Source: Devosia sp. 67-54
GTDB taxonomy: Bacteria > Pseudomonadota > Alphaproteobacteria > Rhizobiales > Devosiaceae
Assembly: GCF_001899075.1 (NCBI RefSeq)
Contig: NZ_MKVA01000011.1
Span: 776,212 to 840,211 of the forward strand
DNA length: 64,000 bases
Direction of reading: 5' to 3'
Shown piece after piece: positions 18,618 to 28,172 of this stretch. The notes under the pieces are model-generated. The model worked only from the letters and a program-made list of their open reading frames with translations. It did no database searches and was not told the origin of the DNA. The first letter of the stretch is position 1. Each line of letters starts with the position of its first letter. The position numbers and the translations under genes were made by a program.

Positions 18618-20420
18618 ATGGCCGATGCCCTGTTCCCCGAAAGCGAGATGACGCCGCCCGCGCCGGCGGCGCAGGCGCCCTATCTGGTGCTGGCGCGCAA
18701 ATACCGCCCGTCGAGCTTTTCGACGCTGATCGGCCAGGGCGCGATGGTGCAGACGCTGCGCAACGCGTTCAAATCCGGCCGCATTCCGCACGCCTTCATG
18801 CTCACTGGCATCCGCGGCGTGGGCAAGACCACCACCGCCCGCATCCTCGCCCGCGCCGTCAATTTCGAGGACGAGACCGGCCGCCATCCGACGCTCGATC
18901 TCGACCGCGAGGGCATCCACGACCGCGCCATCATCGAGGGGCGGCACGTCGACGTGGTGGAGATGGACGCCGCCAGCAACACCGGCATCAACGACATCCG
19001 CGAGATCATCGATTCGGTGAAATACGGGCCGGTCTCGGCGCCCTACAAGGTGTACATCATCGACGAGGTGCACATGCTCTCGACGGCGGCCTTCAACGGG
19101 CTGCTGAAGACGCTCGAGGAGCCGCCGCCCTATGTGAAGTTCATTTTCGCCACCACCGAGATCCGCAAGGTGCCGGTGACCATCCTGTCCCGCTGCATGC
19201 GCTTCGATTTGCGCCGCGTGCCGCCGGAGACGATGACCGCGCATCTGGTCGATCTGCTCGGCAAGGAGGGCATCGGCTACGAGCCCGAGGCGCTGGCCAT
19301 GATCGTGCGCGCCGGCGAGGGCAGCGTGCGCGACAACCAGTCGCTGCTCGACCAGGCCATCAGCCATGGCGACGGCAGGGTCACCGCCGCCACCGTCAAG
19401 GCCATGCTCGGCCTCGGCGACCGGGCCCGCTCGATCGATCTGTTCGAGGCGCTGATGCGCGGCGACATCGCCCAGGCGCTGGCGCTGCTGCACGAGCTCT
19501 ACGACGCCGGCGCCGACCCCGAAACCGTCATCGGCGATCTCGCCGATTTCACCAACCTCGTGACCCGCATCAAGGTGGTGCCGGCGGCGGCCGACGACGT
19601 GTCGCTCACCCCCGACGAGCGCGGCCGCGGCCCCGAGCTGGCGCAGAAGCTGGGCATGCGGGCGCTGAGCCGCGCCTGGCAGATCCTGTTCAAGGGCATG
19701 GACGAGGTGAAGACCGCCGGCAACGGTTTGCAGGCCGCCGAGATGGTGCTGGTGCGCCTCGCTTACGCCAGCGAGCTGCCCAGCCCCGACGAGCTCATCG
19801 GCAAGCTGCAGAGCGCGCCGACGCCCTCGACCGGCAGCGCCGCGGTGCCGCATCGCGGCGCCATCGGCGGCGGGCCGCAGGCGCCGCGCAGCTTCGAGGC
19901 CGCCCCGCGCTACACTTCGTCGGCGGCGCCGGCGGCCCAGCCTGCGCCGATGCCGCAGCCGCTGCCCACCGCCGCGCCGCAGGCCGGGCCGGTGGCGCTC
20001 GCCAATCCGCGCACCTATCTCGAACTGGTGACGCTGGCCGGCGAGCGCCGCGACATCCTGCTCAAGACCGCGCTCGAGCAGCAGATGCGGCCGGTCGCCT
20101 TCCGCGAGAAATCCATCGAGGTGGCGCTGGTCGAGGGCGCCGACCCCTCCATCATCCAGGTGCTGTCGCGGCGCCTGCGCGAATGGACGGGCCAGACCTG
20201 GGGCGTGTCGGTGTCGACGCGCCGGGCCAATGGCCCGACCCTGCGCGACATCAAGGACCAGCACGCCGAAAAGGCCCGGTCCGAGGCCACCGACGATCCG
20301 CTGGTGAAGGCCATCCTCGAGCTGTTCCCCGGCGCCACGGTCAAGGTCAGCATGCAGGAGGAGCAGATTCCCGACACGGCCTATGAAGATGCATTCCTGG
20401 AAGAGCGTGAGGACGAGTGA
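18618..20420 (+). CDS. dnaX: DNA polymerase III subunits gamma and tau
   Basis: Clamp-loader ATPase, 600 aa. Walker A is [16 protein letters not shown] (near residue 57), Walker B is [10 protein letters not shown], the sensor 1 region is KFIFATTE, and the SRC motif is [12 protein letters not shown]. Domain III and a Pro/Ala-rich tau linker (about 400-450) follow, then the C-terminal polymerase-binding domain. The zinc module that carries four cysteines in many DnaX proteins has none here ([20 protein letters not shown] stretch), as also happens in relatives of this order. The gene overlaps ybaB by one base (TGATG). I see no clear slippery A-tract for a gamma frameshift. Confidence 0.97.
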   Translation: MADALFPESEMTPPAPAAQAPYLVLARKYRPSSFSTLIGQGAMVQTLRNAFKSGRIPHAFMLTGIRGVGKTTTARILARAVNFEDETGRHPTLDLDREGIHDRAIIEGRHVDVVEMDAASNTGINDIREIIDSVKYGPVSAPYKVYIIDEVHMLSTAAFNGLLKTLEEPPPYVKFIFATTEIRKVPVTILSRCMRFDLRRVPPETMTAHLVDLLGKEGIGYEPEALAMIVRAGEGSVRDNQSLLDQAISHGDGRVTAATVKAMLGLGDRARSIDLFEALMRGDIAQALALLHELYDAGADPETVIGDLADFTNLVTRIKVVPAAADDVSLTPDERGRGPELAQKLGMRALSRAWQILFKGMDEVKTAGNGLQAAEMVLVRLAYASELPSPDELIGKLQSAPTPSTGSAAVPHRGAIGGGPQAPRSFEAAPRYTSSAAPAAQPAPMPQPLPTAAPQAGPVALANPRTYLELVTLAGERRDILLKTALEQQMRPVAFREKSIEVALVEGADPSIIQVLSRRLREWTGQTWGVSVSTRRANGPTLRDIKDQHAEKARSEATDDPLVKAILELFPGATVKVSMQEEQIPDTAYEDAFLEEREDE

Positions 20421-20743
20421 TGGTCGATTTCATGGGCATGATGAAGAAGGCCGAGGAGCTGCAGCGCAAGATGGCCGAGATGCAGGACGAGGCCGGCCGC
20501 GCCACGGTGGAAGGCCGGTCCGGCGGCGGCCTCGTCGTCGTCACCATGAGCGGCAAGGGCGAGCTCAAGGGCCTGAAGATCGATCCGTCGCTGTTCAAAG
20601 AGGACGATGTCGAGGTGCTGGAGGATCTGATCGTCACCGCGCACAACGAAGCCAAGGGCAAGGCCGAGGAGATGATGCAGCGCCGGATGGCCGAGATGAC
20701 CCAGGGCCTGCCGTTGCCGCCCGGCATGAAACTGCCGTTCTAA
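20420..20743 (+). CDS. ybaB: YbaB/EbfC nucleoid-associated protein
   Basis: A DNA-binding protein of 107 aa from the ATG at 20420, which overlaps the dnaX stop (TGATG); a GTG one codon earlier is also possible. The sequence runs from a coiled helix ([18 protein letters not shown]) through the conserved [10 protein letters not shown] loop to the C-terminal [11 protein letters not shown]. Family members form dimers and bind DNA as tweezers, and they are nearly always placed between dnaX and recR as here. Confidence 0.95.
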   Translation: MVDFMGMMKKAEELQRKMAEMQDEAGRATVEGRSGGGLVVVTMSGKGELKGLKIDPSLFKEDDVEVLEDLIVTAHNEAKGKAEEMMQRRMAEMTQGLPLPPGMKLPF

Positions 20744-20748
20744 TAAGG

Positions 20749-20852
20749 GTGAATGGTAAATGGTGAATGGTGAATGGCAGGCCGGCCGGTGGCGTAGCTG
20801 CGGTGTGATGCGGCTGCATGCCGCCATTCACCATTCACTATTCACCATTCAC
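20749..20852. repeat. Large inverted repeat built from TGAATGG heptamers between ybaB and recR
   Basis: The 30-base arms (20749-20778 and 20823-20852) are complementary with two mismatches, and each consists of about four direct copies of TGAATGG or its complement. The 44-base centre is unrelated and GC-rich. The stem would form a long hairpin in RNA at the end of ybaB or the leader of recR. The arms are notably AT-richer than the surroundings. Confidence 0.8.
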
Positions 20853-20860
20853 GCCACCTG

Positions 20861-21451
20861 ATGGCGTCCGGTCCCGAAATCGAGCAGCTGATCCAGCTGC
20901 TGGCGCGCCTGCCGGGGCTGGGGCCGCGGTCGGCGCGGCGCGCCGTGCTGCACCTGATCAAGAAGAAGGACGCGCTGATGATCCCGCTGTCGGCGGCGCT
21001 CGACCGCGCCGTCGAGACGGTGCGCGTCTGCGAGATCTGCGGGAATGTCGACACGCACTCGCCCTGCGGCATCTGCACCGACCCGCGGCGGGTGAGCGGC
21101 ATCCTGATCGTGGTCGAGGATGTCGCCGATGTGTGGGCGCTGGAGCGTGCCGGCGTGGGCGCGGTGAAATATCACGTGCTCGGCGGCGTGCTGTCGCCGC
21201 TCGACGGCGTCGGCCCCGACGATCTGTCGATCGACCAGCTGCTGCAGCGCGCGCCCGATTTCAGCGAGATCGTTCTCGCCATGAACGCCACGGTCGAGGG
21301 CCAGACCACGGCGCACTACATCACCGACCGGCTCACCGCCTCGGGCGTCAAGATCACCCGCCTCGCCCACGGCGTCCCCGTCGGCGGCGAGCTCGACTAC
21401 CTGGACGAGGGCACGCTGAGCCAGGCGCTGAAGGCCCGCACCAGCATGTGA
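20861..21451 (+). CDS. recR: Recombination protein RecR
   Basis: A ring-forming partner of RecO and RecF in gap repair, 196 aa. A helix-hairpin-helix lies at the N-terminus ([19 protein letters not shown]), followed by a four-cysteine zinc finger (CEICGN…CGICTDPRR, residues about 57-72). The Toprim domain comes next ([16 protein letters not shown]), then the Walker B-like C-terminus. Length and motifs are standard. It is the last gene of the dnaX-ybaB-recR group. Confidence 0.97.
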   Translation: MASGPEIEQLIQLLARLPGLGPRSARRAVLHLIKKKDALMIPLSAALDRAVETVRVCEICGNVDTHSPCGICTDPRRVSGILIVVEDVADVWALERAGVGAVKYHVLGGVLSPLDGVGPDDLSIDQLLQRAPDFSEIVLAMNATVEGQTTAHYITDRLTASGVKITRLAHGVPVGGELDYLDEGTLSQALKARTSM

Positions 21452-21475
21452 TTTGCAGTCGGCCCGACGGGCGGA

Positions 21476-21964
21476 TCACTTCACTCCGCGGTCCACGTCG
21501 AAGCCGTCGCCGTCGTCCCATTCCTCGGGGTCGAGCACGTCGTCGGGGAGGGGCTCCGAACCGTCGGTCAGCGAGGCTTCGTCGTCCTCCTCGATGTCTT
21601 CCAGCTCGTCGGAATCGGGCGCCAGCGTCTCGCGGTGGTTGCGCGGGTCGTCGTCCACCGACACCTCGTCGAACGCCAGGTCCGGGTCGCGCTCCATGTC
21701 GCCCTGCAGCCGCGCCACTGCTTCGTCGATCTCGCTGAGCAGCGCGGCCGGATCGCCGTCGCCGAAATCGCCGGGAGTGTCGTCGCGCAATTGCGCCGCC
21801 AGCTCCTTGAGGCGCTCGATGCGTTCGCCCGGCGGCCGGTCGTCGCCGTAGAGCAGCTCCTCGATCTCCGCCTGGCTGATCGGCAGGGCGGTGAGCATCT
21901 GCCCCCAGCCGTCCTGCGCCGTCACGTCCTGCGGCAAAATCCGTCCGGGATGGGCATTGCTCAT
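21476..21964 (-). CDS. Acidic protein of unknown function
   Basis: A 162-aa protein from the ATG at 21964, with GAGGAG 8 nt upstream (an earlier in-frame ATG lacks a site). The N-terminal half resembles a small helical domain (PISQAEIEELLYGDDRPPGE), and the C-terminal 70 residues are strongly acidic and Asp/Glu-rich, probably disordered. No signal peptide. I do not recognise the family. It is convergent with recR. Confidence 0.7.
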   Translation of the reverse strand: MSNAHPGRILPQDVTAQDGWGQMLTALPISQAEIEELLYGDDRPPGERIERLKELAAQLRDDTPGDFGDGDPAALLSEIDEAVARLQGDMERDPDLAFDEVSVDDDPRNHRETLAPDSDELEDIEEDDEASLTDGSEPLPDDVLDPEEWDDGDGFDVDRGVK

Positions 21965-22050
21965 GGTGGTCTCCTCGTTGCCTCCCAACGCAACGCTTGA
22001 CTCCAGCCATGGGTTTCCGCGCCGGCCTCAGGGCCGGCCATGCCGACCGG

Positions 22051-23229
22051 TCATTCGCCGGCGAGACGCTGCCGCTCCGCCGGCTCGTCGAATTCCATCG
22101 AGGCGATGCGCTCGCCACGCCGCGTCACCTTGCCGGAGGAGACGATGATGTCGCCGATATCGTCGCCCGCCTGCCGGAAATGGTTCTGCAGCTTGCGCAC
22201 CCGCTCGTCGAGCCGGCCGACATCGCCCAAAAGCTCCATCACTTCCTTCTGGATCTTGTGCGCTTCCTCGCGGATGCGCACGTCGCGCAGCAGCGCCTGC
22301 ACCACCTGGATGGAGAGCATCAGCAGCGACGGCGACACGATCACCACCCGCGCCCGCGCCGCCCGCTGCACCACGTCCTCGAAGCGCTCGTGGATATCGG
22401 CGAAGATCGATTCCGACGGCACGAACAGGAACGCGGTGTCCTGCGTCTCGCCGGCGATCAGGTATTTTTCCGCGATCGCCCGGATGTGCACCTGCATGTC
22501 CTGGCGGAAGCCGAGCGCCGCCACGCGCTGTTCGGCCTCGTTCTGTGCCGCGCCCAGCCGCTGCCAGCTCTCGAGCGGAAACTTGGCGTCGATCACCAGC
22601 GGCGGCGCGTTGTTGGGCATGAAGATCACGCAGTCCGGCCGGCTGTTGTTGCTGAGCGTATGCTGGAAGGCGAAGGCGCCGATCGGCAGCCCGTCGCCGA
22701 CGATGCTCTCCATCCGCCCCTGCCCGAAGGCGCCGCGCGTCTGCTTGTTGGCGAGGATCGACTGCAGCCCCACCACGTCCTTGCTCAGCGAGGTGATGTT
22801 GGCCTGCGCCCTGTCGATCACCGCCAGCCGCTCGTTGAGCTTGCCCAGCGAGTCTTCGTTCTTCTTCTGCGTCGCCTCGATCGCCTGGCCGACCTTCTGG
22901 CTCTGCGCGTCGAGCCGCTCGTTGACCAGCCGGGCCAGGTCCGAGGTACGCGAGCCGAAGATCTCGGCCATCGTCTGCATGCGCCCGGTCATCTCGCTCT
23001 GTACCTGCAGCAGATGCGCCAGCGTCTTTTCAGCCTCCTCGGTCTTGCGGCGCGCCGCCTCGGCCGCTTCGGCCTGCGCCGCGGCCTCCGCCGCCCGCGC
23101 TTTGGCCGAGCGCAGCGAGATCACCAGCACCGCCACCAGCAGGGCGGCGACCAGCACCGCCGCCGCGGCATAGGCGGCCACCGCCACGGTGACCTCGACA
23201 TCGCCGAGCGAAAACAACAGCTTTTCCAT
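22051..23229 (-). CDS. rmuC: DNA recombination protein RmuC homologue
   Basis: A 392-aa RmuC-family protein: an N-terminal membrane anchor (about 15-40), a long coiled-coil region (about 42-145), then the nuclease-like domain with IDAKFPLESWQRL and the conserved AFLFVPSESIFADIHERF segment. RmuC limits rearrangements at inverted repeats and is a predicted PD-(D/E)XK-like nuclease. It is divergent from def. Confidence 0.95.
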   Translation of the reverse strand: MEKLLFSLGDVEVTVAVAAYAAAAVLVAALLVAVLVISLRSAKARAAEAAAQAEAAEAARRKTEEAEKTLAHLLQVQSEMTGRMQTMAEIFGSRTSDLARLVNERLDAQSQKVGQAIEATQKKNEDSLGKLNERLAVIDRAQANITSLSKDVVGLQSILANKQTRGAFGQGRMESIVGDGLPIGAFAFQHTLSNNSRPDCVIFMPNNAPPLVIDAKFPLESWQRLGAAQNEAEQRVAALGFRQDMQVHIRAIAEKYLIAGETQDTAFLFVPSESIFADIHERFEDVVQRAARARVVIVSPSLLMLSIQVVQALLRDVRIREEAHKIQKEVMELLGDVGRLDERVRKLQNHFRQAGDDIGDIIVSSGKVTRRGERIASMEFDEPAERQRLAGE

Positions 23230-23354
23230 GCAGCAGAGCCTACCCGATTCGGCTTAACAGGTTCTCGTATTGTTCTTGGCCGGTCAACAGCCGGTTGACC
23301 CCCGCGGCGCAAATACCATATGTGGGCCAAAGCTCCCTGAAAGGCCGAAATTTT

Positions 23355-23876
23355 ATGGCGAAACGCGAAATCCTTGTGCTGCCCGACCAGCGCCTGCGCC
23401 AGGTCGCCGACACGATCCCCGACGTGGACGATGCGGTGAAGCAGCTCGCGGCCGACATGCTCGAAACCATGTACGCCGCCCCCGGCATCGGCCTCGCCGC
23501 CACGCAGATCGGCGAGATGAAGCGCCTGGTCGTCATGGACCTCGCCAAGGAGGGCGAGACGCCCGACCCGATCGTGATGATCAATCCCGAGATCAAGAAG
23601 TACTCGGACGAGACCGTCACCACCGAGGAAGGCTGCCTGTCCATCCCCGAGATCTATTACGACGTCGAGCGCCCGGCCGAGGTCACCGTCGAATATACCG
23701 ACCTCGAGGGCAAGCGCGTCACCCGCGACGCCAAGGACCGCCTCGCCATCTGCGTGCAGCACGAGCTCGACCACCTCGATGGCGTGCTCTACATCGACTA
23801 CCTGTCGCGCCTCAAGCGCGACCGCGTGCTGAAGAAATTCCAGAAGGCCGAGAAGCTGCAGAAGAAGGCGAGCTGA
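23355..23876 (+). CDS. def: Peptide deformylase
   Basis: Removes the formyl group from nascent N-terminal methionine, 173 aa. The three family motifs are complete: GIGLAATQIG, EGCLSIP (metal Cys) and HELDHLDG (two metal His and the catalytic Glu). The start chosen is the ATG at 23355. Only a repeat element separates it from fmt, the enzyme that adds the formyl group, in the usual def-fmt-truA order. Confidence 0.97.
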   Translation: MAKREILVLPDQRLRQVADTIPDVDDAVKQLAADMLETMYAAPGIGLAATQIGEMKRLVVMDLAKEGETPDPIVMINPEIKKYSDETVTTEEGCLSIPEIYYDVERPAEVTVEYTDLEGKRVTRDAKDRLAICVQHELDHLDGVLYIDYLSRLKRDRVLKKFQKAEKLQKKAS

Positions 23877-23886
23877 GGTTGCGTAC

Positions 23887-24019
23887 GGCCCCTCACCCGC
23901 CTCGCTTCGCGAGGCACCCTCTCCCTGGCGGGGAGAGGGGAGGCCGGAACCGCAACCGCAGCCAGCTCCCCGCTCCCCGCCGGGGAGAGGGTGGCCGCAC
24001 AGCGGCCGGGTGAGGGCCC
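23887..24019. repeat. Intergenic mosaic of inverted repeats between def and fmt
   Basis: The outer arms GGCCCCTCACCCG and CGGGTGAGGGCC enclose several GGGGAGAGGG/CCCTCTCCC segments that also pair with one another. The composition (CTCACCC, CCCTCTCCC) is that of a dispersed palindromic element common between genes in this order. Folded RNA from here would be a compact multi-stem structure. Confidence 0.7.
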
Positions 24020-24025
24020 GAAAAC

Positions 24026-24946
24026 ATGCGCATCATCTTCATGGGCACCCCGGATTTCGCCGTGCCCACCCTCACCGAGATCGTCGGGACCGGCCACGAA
24101 GTGGTCGCCGTCTATAGCCGCGCGCCCAAGCCGGCGGGACGTGGCCAGGCCGAGCGCAAATCGCCGGTGCACCTGGCCGCCGAGGGCTTCGGCCTGCTGG
24201 TGCGTACGCCGAAATCGCTGCGCGACGCCGGCGAGCAGGCGGCCTTCGCCGCACTCGGCGCCGATGTCGGCGTCGTCGTTGCCTATGGCCTCATCCTGCC
24301 TTTGCCGATCCTCGCGGCGCCACGGCTCGGCTGCCTCAACCTCCACGGCTCGCTGCTGCCGCGCTGGCGCGGCGCCGCCCCGATCCAGCGTGCCGTGCTG
24401 GCCGGCGACACCCGCACCGCCGCCACCATCATGCAAATGGACGAGGGGCTCGACACCGGCCCCGTGGCGCTGGTCGACGAGATGCCCATCGGCCCCGACA
24501 TGACCACCGGCGAGCTGCACGACCAGATGATGCGGGTCGGCGCCGACTTGATGGGCCGCGCGCTCGCCGCCCTCGAGCGCGGCTCGCTCACCTTCACGCC
24601 GCAGCCGGAGGAGGGCGTCACCTACGCCAAAAAGATCGACAAGGCCGAAGCCCGCATCGACTGGAGCCGGCCGGCGGCGGAGGTGCACAACCTCATCCGC
24701 GGCATGTCGCCGTTCCCCGGCGCCTGGTTCGAGCTTGCTCTCAACGGCGTGCCGGTGCGCGTGAAGGCGCTGCGCTCGACGCCGGCTGCGGGGCAGGGCG
24801 CCCCCGGCACGATCCTGGATGATCTCACCATCGCCTGCGGCAGCGGCGCGGTGCGGCTGCTGAGCGTGCAGCGCGAGGGCAAGGCGGCGATGGACGCCGA
24901 GACCTTTCTGCGCGGAGCGGGAGCATTGCCGGGGCGGGCGAATTGA
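24026..24946 (+). CDS. fmt: Methionyl-tRNA formyltransferase
   Basis: Formylates initiator Met-tRNA using 10-formyltetrahydrofolate, 306 aa. The N-terminal formyltransferase domain carries [19 protein letters not shown], with the catalytic Asn and His, and the Asp-containing segment [13 protein letters not shown]. The C-terminal tRNA-binding OB domain starts near residue 205. The start is the first ATG after the repeat element ([12 protein letters not shown]). Confidence 0.97.
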   Translation: MRIIFMGTPDFAVPTLTEIVGTGHEVVAVYSRAPKPAGRGQAERKSPVHLAAEGFGLLVRTPKSLRDAGEQAAFAALGADVGVVVAYGLILPLPILAAPRLGCLNLHGSLLPRWRGAAPIQRAVLAGDTRTAATIMQMDEGLDTGPVALVDEMPIGPDMTTGELHDQMMRVGADLMGRALAALERGSLTFTPQPEEGVTYAKKIDKAEARIDWSRPAAEVHNLIRGMSPFPGAWFELALNGVPVRVKALRSTPAAGQGAPGTILDDLTIACGSGAVRLLSVQREGKAAMDAETFLRGAGALPGRAN

Positions 24947-24958
24947 GCCGGAGCACTT

Positions 24959-25070
24959 GGCCCCCGCCGCCGGCCCCTCCCCGCAAGGGGGAGGGGGGCG
25001 ATAGGGCCGCAAGCATGGTGGTGCAGTCGGGCTCCCCTCCCCCTTGCGGGGAGGGGTTTGGGGTGGGGGC
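24959..25070. repeat. Dispersed inverted repeat, copy 1 (second copy at 40267-40374)
   Basis: Arms CCCCTCCCCGCAAGGGGGAGGGG and the reverse-complementary block at 25034-25056 flank a loop with a conserved GGGGGGCGATAG…CCGC and CAGTC..GGCTCCCC core. The same order of elements appears at 40267-40374, so this is a family of intergenic repeats rather than a chance palindrome. It lies between fmt and truA. Confidence 0.8.
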
Positions 25071-25100
25071 AGCGCGCATCCGGCCCGGGAGCAGTCCCTG

Positions 25101-25838
25101 ATGCCCCGCTACGTCCTCGTGCTCGAATATGATGGAACGCCGTTCTGCGGCTGGCAGCGGCAGGCCGGCGCGCTCAGTGTGCAGCAGGTGGTTGAAGAGG
25201 CCATCGCCAAGATGTCGGGCGAGACCGTGGCGATCCAGGCGGCCGGCCGCACCGATGCCGGCGTGCATGCGCTGGGCCAGGTGGTGAGCTTCGATCTCGG
25301 CAAGGCCTGGGACCCGTTCCGCCTCCGCGAGGCGCTCAACTTCCACACCAAGCCGCACCCCGTCGCCATCGTCGAAGCCGGCGCCGTGCCGGACGGTTTC
25401 GAGGCGCGCTTTTCCGCCGTCGCCCGCCACTACGAATACCGCATCCTCAACCGCCGCGGCCGCCCGGCGCTCGACGATCGTCGCGTCTGGCACTGTCCGA
25501 TGGCGCTCGACGCCGAGGCCATGCACGCCGCGGCGCAGGGCATTCTCGGCAAGCACGATTTCACCACCTTCCGCGCCGCCGAATGCCAGGCGAAATCGCC
25601 GGAAAAGACCCTCGACCGCCTCGACGTCAGCCGCGAGGGCGACATGATCGTGGTGCGCGCCACCGCCCGCAGCTTCCTGCACTCGCAGGTGCGCTCGATG
25701 GTGGGGTCGCTGAAGCTGGTGGGCGAGGGCAAATGGAGCCCGCGCGATTTCCGCGCCGCCCTCGACGCCCGCGACCGCAGCCGCTGCGGCCCGCTGGCGC
25801 CGCCCGAGGGGCTCTATCTGGTGAAGGTCGACTACTGA
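25101..25838 (+). CDS. truA: tRNA pseudouridine synthase A
   Basis: Forms pseudouridine at tRNA positions 38-40, 245 aa from the ATG at 25101. The start gives the conserved N-terminus [18 protein letters not shown]. The catalytic Asp is in [15 protein letters not shown], and the C-terminal [13 protein letters not shown] motif is intact. The longer upstream frame runs through the repeat and is not used. Confidence 0.97.
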   Translation: MPRYVLVLEYDGTPFCGWQRQAGALSVQQVVEEAIAKMSGETVAIQAAGRTDAGVHALGQVVSFDLGKAWDPFRLREALNFHTKPHPVAIVEAGAVPDGFEARFSAVARHYEYRILNRRGRPALDDRRVWHCPMALDAEAMHAAAQGILGKHDFTTFRAAECQAKSPEKTLDRLDVSREGDMIVVRATARSFLHSQVRSMVGSLKLVGEGKWSPRDFRAALDARDRSRCGPLAPPEGLYLVKVDY

Positions 25839-25848
25839 GGCGCCGGCG

Positions 25849-26397
25849 CTACAGCCCGGCCGTCGTCAGCTCCGCCGCCACGTCCGGCGGCAGCGGGAAC
25901 AGCAGCATCAGCAGCAGCAGCCCGATCAAGACGCCGATGATCTGCGCCCCGATCATGAAGGCGATGTGCAGCGGCGACAGCGTCATGACCAGCCGCGCAA
26001 TATTGACCTCGATGACGATGGCCATGATACCGATGACGAGGATGGCGATGCTGGCGCCGATCCCCGCGGCAAAGATCGCGCCCAGGATCAGCGTTGCGAA
26101 AAAATTGAGCCAATTGTAGCTGACCATGTAGGGCAGCAGAGCATCCATGCGCTTGAGCTGGCGCAGCACCAGCGTGGTGAAGCCGAGCTGGAAGCCGTAG
26201 ATCACCACGAGCTGGAACATCGAGGTGGCGATGCTGTCGTGCCTGCTGGAAAGGATCAGCGGCAGCACCGCGTCGAGCCCGGCGACGATCAGGAGCGCAA
26301 TGAAGCTGCCGGCCAGCCCGCGCTGCGAAAAGTCGAAATAGCTGCCGGCCCGGCGGTCGCCCACCAGCAGCCGGATCAGGCCGCGCCCGGCGGCCAT
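25849..26397 (-). CDS. Membrane protein, paralogue of the next gene upstream
   Basis: A 182-aa protein from the ATG at 26397, with GAAGAG 6 nt upstream; a TTG at 26430 would add 11 residues that align with the paralogue's N-terminus. Four to five membrane segments are seen (about 25-45, 60-85, 100-145, 150-175). It shares length, layout and patterns with the gene at 26445-26984, which it follows by 47 bp. The family is not recognised (Yip1-like fold is possible). Both appear to belong to an operon with dapE. Confidence 0.75.
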   Translation of the reverse strand: MAAGRGLIRLLVGDRRAGSYFDFSQRGLAGSFIALLIVAGLDAVLPLILSSRHDSIATSMFQLVVIYGFQLGFTTLVLRQLKRMDALLPYMVSYNWLNFFATLILGAIFAAGIGASIAILVIGIMAIVIEVNIARLVMTLSPLHIAFMIGAQIIGVLIGLLLLMLLFPLPPDVAAELTTAGL

Positions 26398-26444
26398 CAG
26401 CTCTTCGAGGAAATTCGCACTTTGCGCCAAGGCGTGAGGACTCG

Positions 26445-26984
26445 TCAGGCGGACGGAAACAGCAGAAGCAGCATGTAGAGGGCGTTGGGCACAACCACAA
26501 GCACCAACACGCAAACTCCTGCCACCGCCAGCGCCGCCATGGGCTTCAGCCCGCACAGCACCTGCCCGGCCCGCCCGATCAGCAGCGCCACCAGCAGCAG
26601 CACCACGACGCCGAGCACCGCACTGAGCAGTTGCAGCGGGATCGACACCACGAACATGTAGGCGAGCAGATAGGTGGTCGGCACCAGCAGCGTCAGGGTC
26701 GGCGTCTCGGCCCTGAGCCAGCGCAGCGCCTGGCGCAGGCCGAGACCGAGCAGCGCCAGCGTGACCAGCTCGGCGACGATGCCGAACAGCAATTGCGTCG
26801 TCGGCGGCACCCCGACCACGATCGATTGCACCACCAGCGACAGCAGGATCGCCACCACGAACCAGCCGACCGCCACCGCGAGGCCGGGGCGGCTGAGCAC
26901 GAAGCGTTGCGCGGCGGTGCCCCTGCCGGCCACGATCTCCGACCAGCCGGCGAACGAGTCCCTGAGCTCGCCGAAAGCGTTCAC
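26445..26984 (-). CDS. Membrane protein downstream of dapE
   Basis: A 179-aa protein starting with GTG at 26984. The start overlaps the dapE stop by four bases (GTGA), so it should be translationally coupled. It opens with a soluble stretch of about 35 residues (NAFGELRDSFAGWSEIVAGR) and then has about five hydrophobic segments. It looks like a Yip1-type or similar small multi-pass protein; no function is inferred. The longer open frame reaching into dapE is a shadow. Confidence 0.75.
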   Translation of the reverse strand: MNAFGELRDSFAGWSEIVAGRGTAAQRFVLSRPGLAVAVGWFVVAILLSLVVQSIVVGVPPTTQLLFGIVAELVTLALLGLGLRQALRWLRAETPTLTLLVPTTYLLAYMFVVSIPLQLLSAVLGVVVLLLVALLIGRAGQVLCGLKPMAALAVAGVCVLVLVVVPNALYMLLLLFPSA

Positions 26985-28141
26985 GCCGGCGCGCCGAAAT
27001 AGCGCCTGAGGAAGGCCGCGTAGAGCGCCGTCAGCGCCCGCACATCGGCCAGCGGTACGCACTCGTCCGCCTTGTGCATGGTCGGGCCGGGCAGCCCGCA
27101 CTCCGCCACCGGGCAATATTGCGCGATGAAACGCGCGTCCGACGTGCCGCCGCCGGTCGACATCTCGGGCGCGGCGCCGGTTTCGGCGGTGATCGCCGCG
27201 ACCAGCATTTCGACGCCGCCGCCGAGCGGCGACAGGAACGAGCGCGACGGCACGCCGACCACCTCGAAGCCGATGCGCGTGCCCTCGTCGTCCTGCCCCT
27301 CGATCGCCTCGCGGATCGAGGCTTCGAGGCTCTCGGGCGTCCATCTGTCGTTGTAGCGCACGTTGAAGCGCAGCGTCGCCGCTGCTGGAATGACGTTCGC
27401 TACGCTGTTGCCGACGTCGAACGAGGTGAATTCGAGATTCGAGGCGGGAAAATGCTCGCTGCCGTCGTCCAGCGTGCCGCTCAGCACCTCGACCAGATGC
27501 GCCGCCACCGGCAGCGGGTTGAGCGCCTTGTGCGGATAGGCCACGTGCCCCTGCACGCCCTCGACCACGATGCGGCCGTTGAGCGAGCCGCGCCGCCCGA
27601 TCTTGATCGAGTCGCCGACGCGCGCGGTGGCGCTCGGCTCGCCGACGATGGCGAAGTCGAAGACGTGCCCCTCGGCCGCTGCCCACTCCATGATGCGGGC
27701 GGTGCCGTTGACGCCGTCGGCCTCCTCGTCATTGGTGATGGCGAGCGAGATATGCGCCTCCGGCGGGGCGGCAGCGAGCGCCGCGACGAACGCCGCGATG
27801 CCCGATTTCATGTCTACCGCGCCGCGCCCGTAGAGCACGTCGCCGGCGATCTCGGCGCCGAACGGCTCGTGCGTCCACAGCCCCCGCTCGCCCGGCGGCA
27901 CCACGTCGGTGTGGCCGTTGAACAGAAGGTGCGGGCCGGTGCTGCCGCGCGTCGCGAACAGATTGTCGACCGGGTAGGAGCCGTTGCCCTCGAAGCTGAG
28001 CCGCGTTACGGCAAAGCCGAGCGGCGCCAGCGCCTGGTCGAGCACGTCGAAAACGCCGGCCTCGGTGGGTGTCACCGAGGCGCAGCGGATCAGATCCTGG
28101 AGCAGGCGGACGGGATCGGCCGCCGAAGATGTCGAAGCCAT
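26981..28141 (-). CDS. dapE: Succinyl-diaminopimelate desuccinylase
   Basis: Hydrolyses N-succinyl-LL-diaminopimelate in the lysine and peptidoglycan branch, 386 aa. The M20 metal site is complete: FNGHTDVVPPGE, GRGAVDMKSGIAAF and NDEEADGVNGT, with the ESLEASIREA lid region and the C-terminal His in the PGPTMHKADECV segment. Its partner dapD is 1.8 kb away on the same strand, separated by three DUF805 genes. Confidence 0.97.
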   Translation of the reverse strand: MASTSSAADPVRLLQDLIRCASVTPTEAGVFDVLDQALAPLGFAVTRLSFEGNGSYPVDNLFATRGSTGPHLLFNGHTDVVPPGERGLWTHEPFGAEIAGDVLYGRGAVDMKSGIAAFVAALAAAPPEAHISLAITNDEEADGVNGTARIMEWAAAEGHVFDFAIVGEPSATARVGDSIKIGRRGSLNGRIVVEGVQGHVAYPHKALNPLPVAAHLVEVLSGTLDDGSEHFPASNLEFTSFDVGNSVANVIPAAATLRFNVRYNDRWTPESLEASIREAIEGQDDEGTRIGFEVVGVPSRSFLSPLGGGVEMLVAAITAETGAAPEMSTGGGTSDARFIAQYCPVAECGLPGPTMHKADECVPLADVRALTALYAAFLRRYFGAPA

Positions 28142-28172
28142 GTCCCGTCCTTAACCCAATCCCGGCGGGGCG

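Noticed and set aside
18618..20420. Programmed frameshift site in dnaX for gamma
   Set aside because: No run of A followed by a suitable stem could be found by eye.
24959..25070. Possible CRISPR unit from repeated GGGGAGGGG blocks
   Set aside because: Only palindromic arms, no regular spacers or leader and no cas genes in the window.
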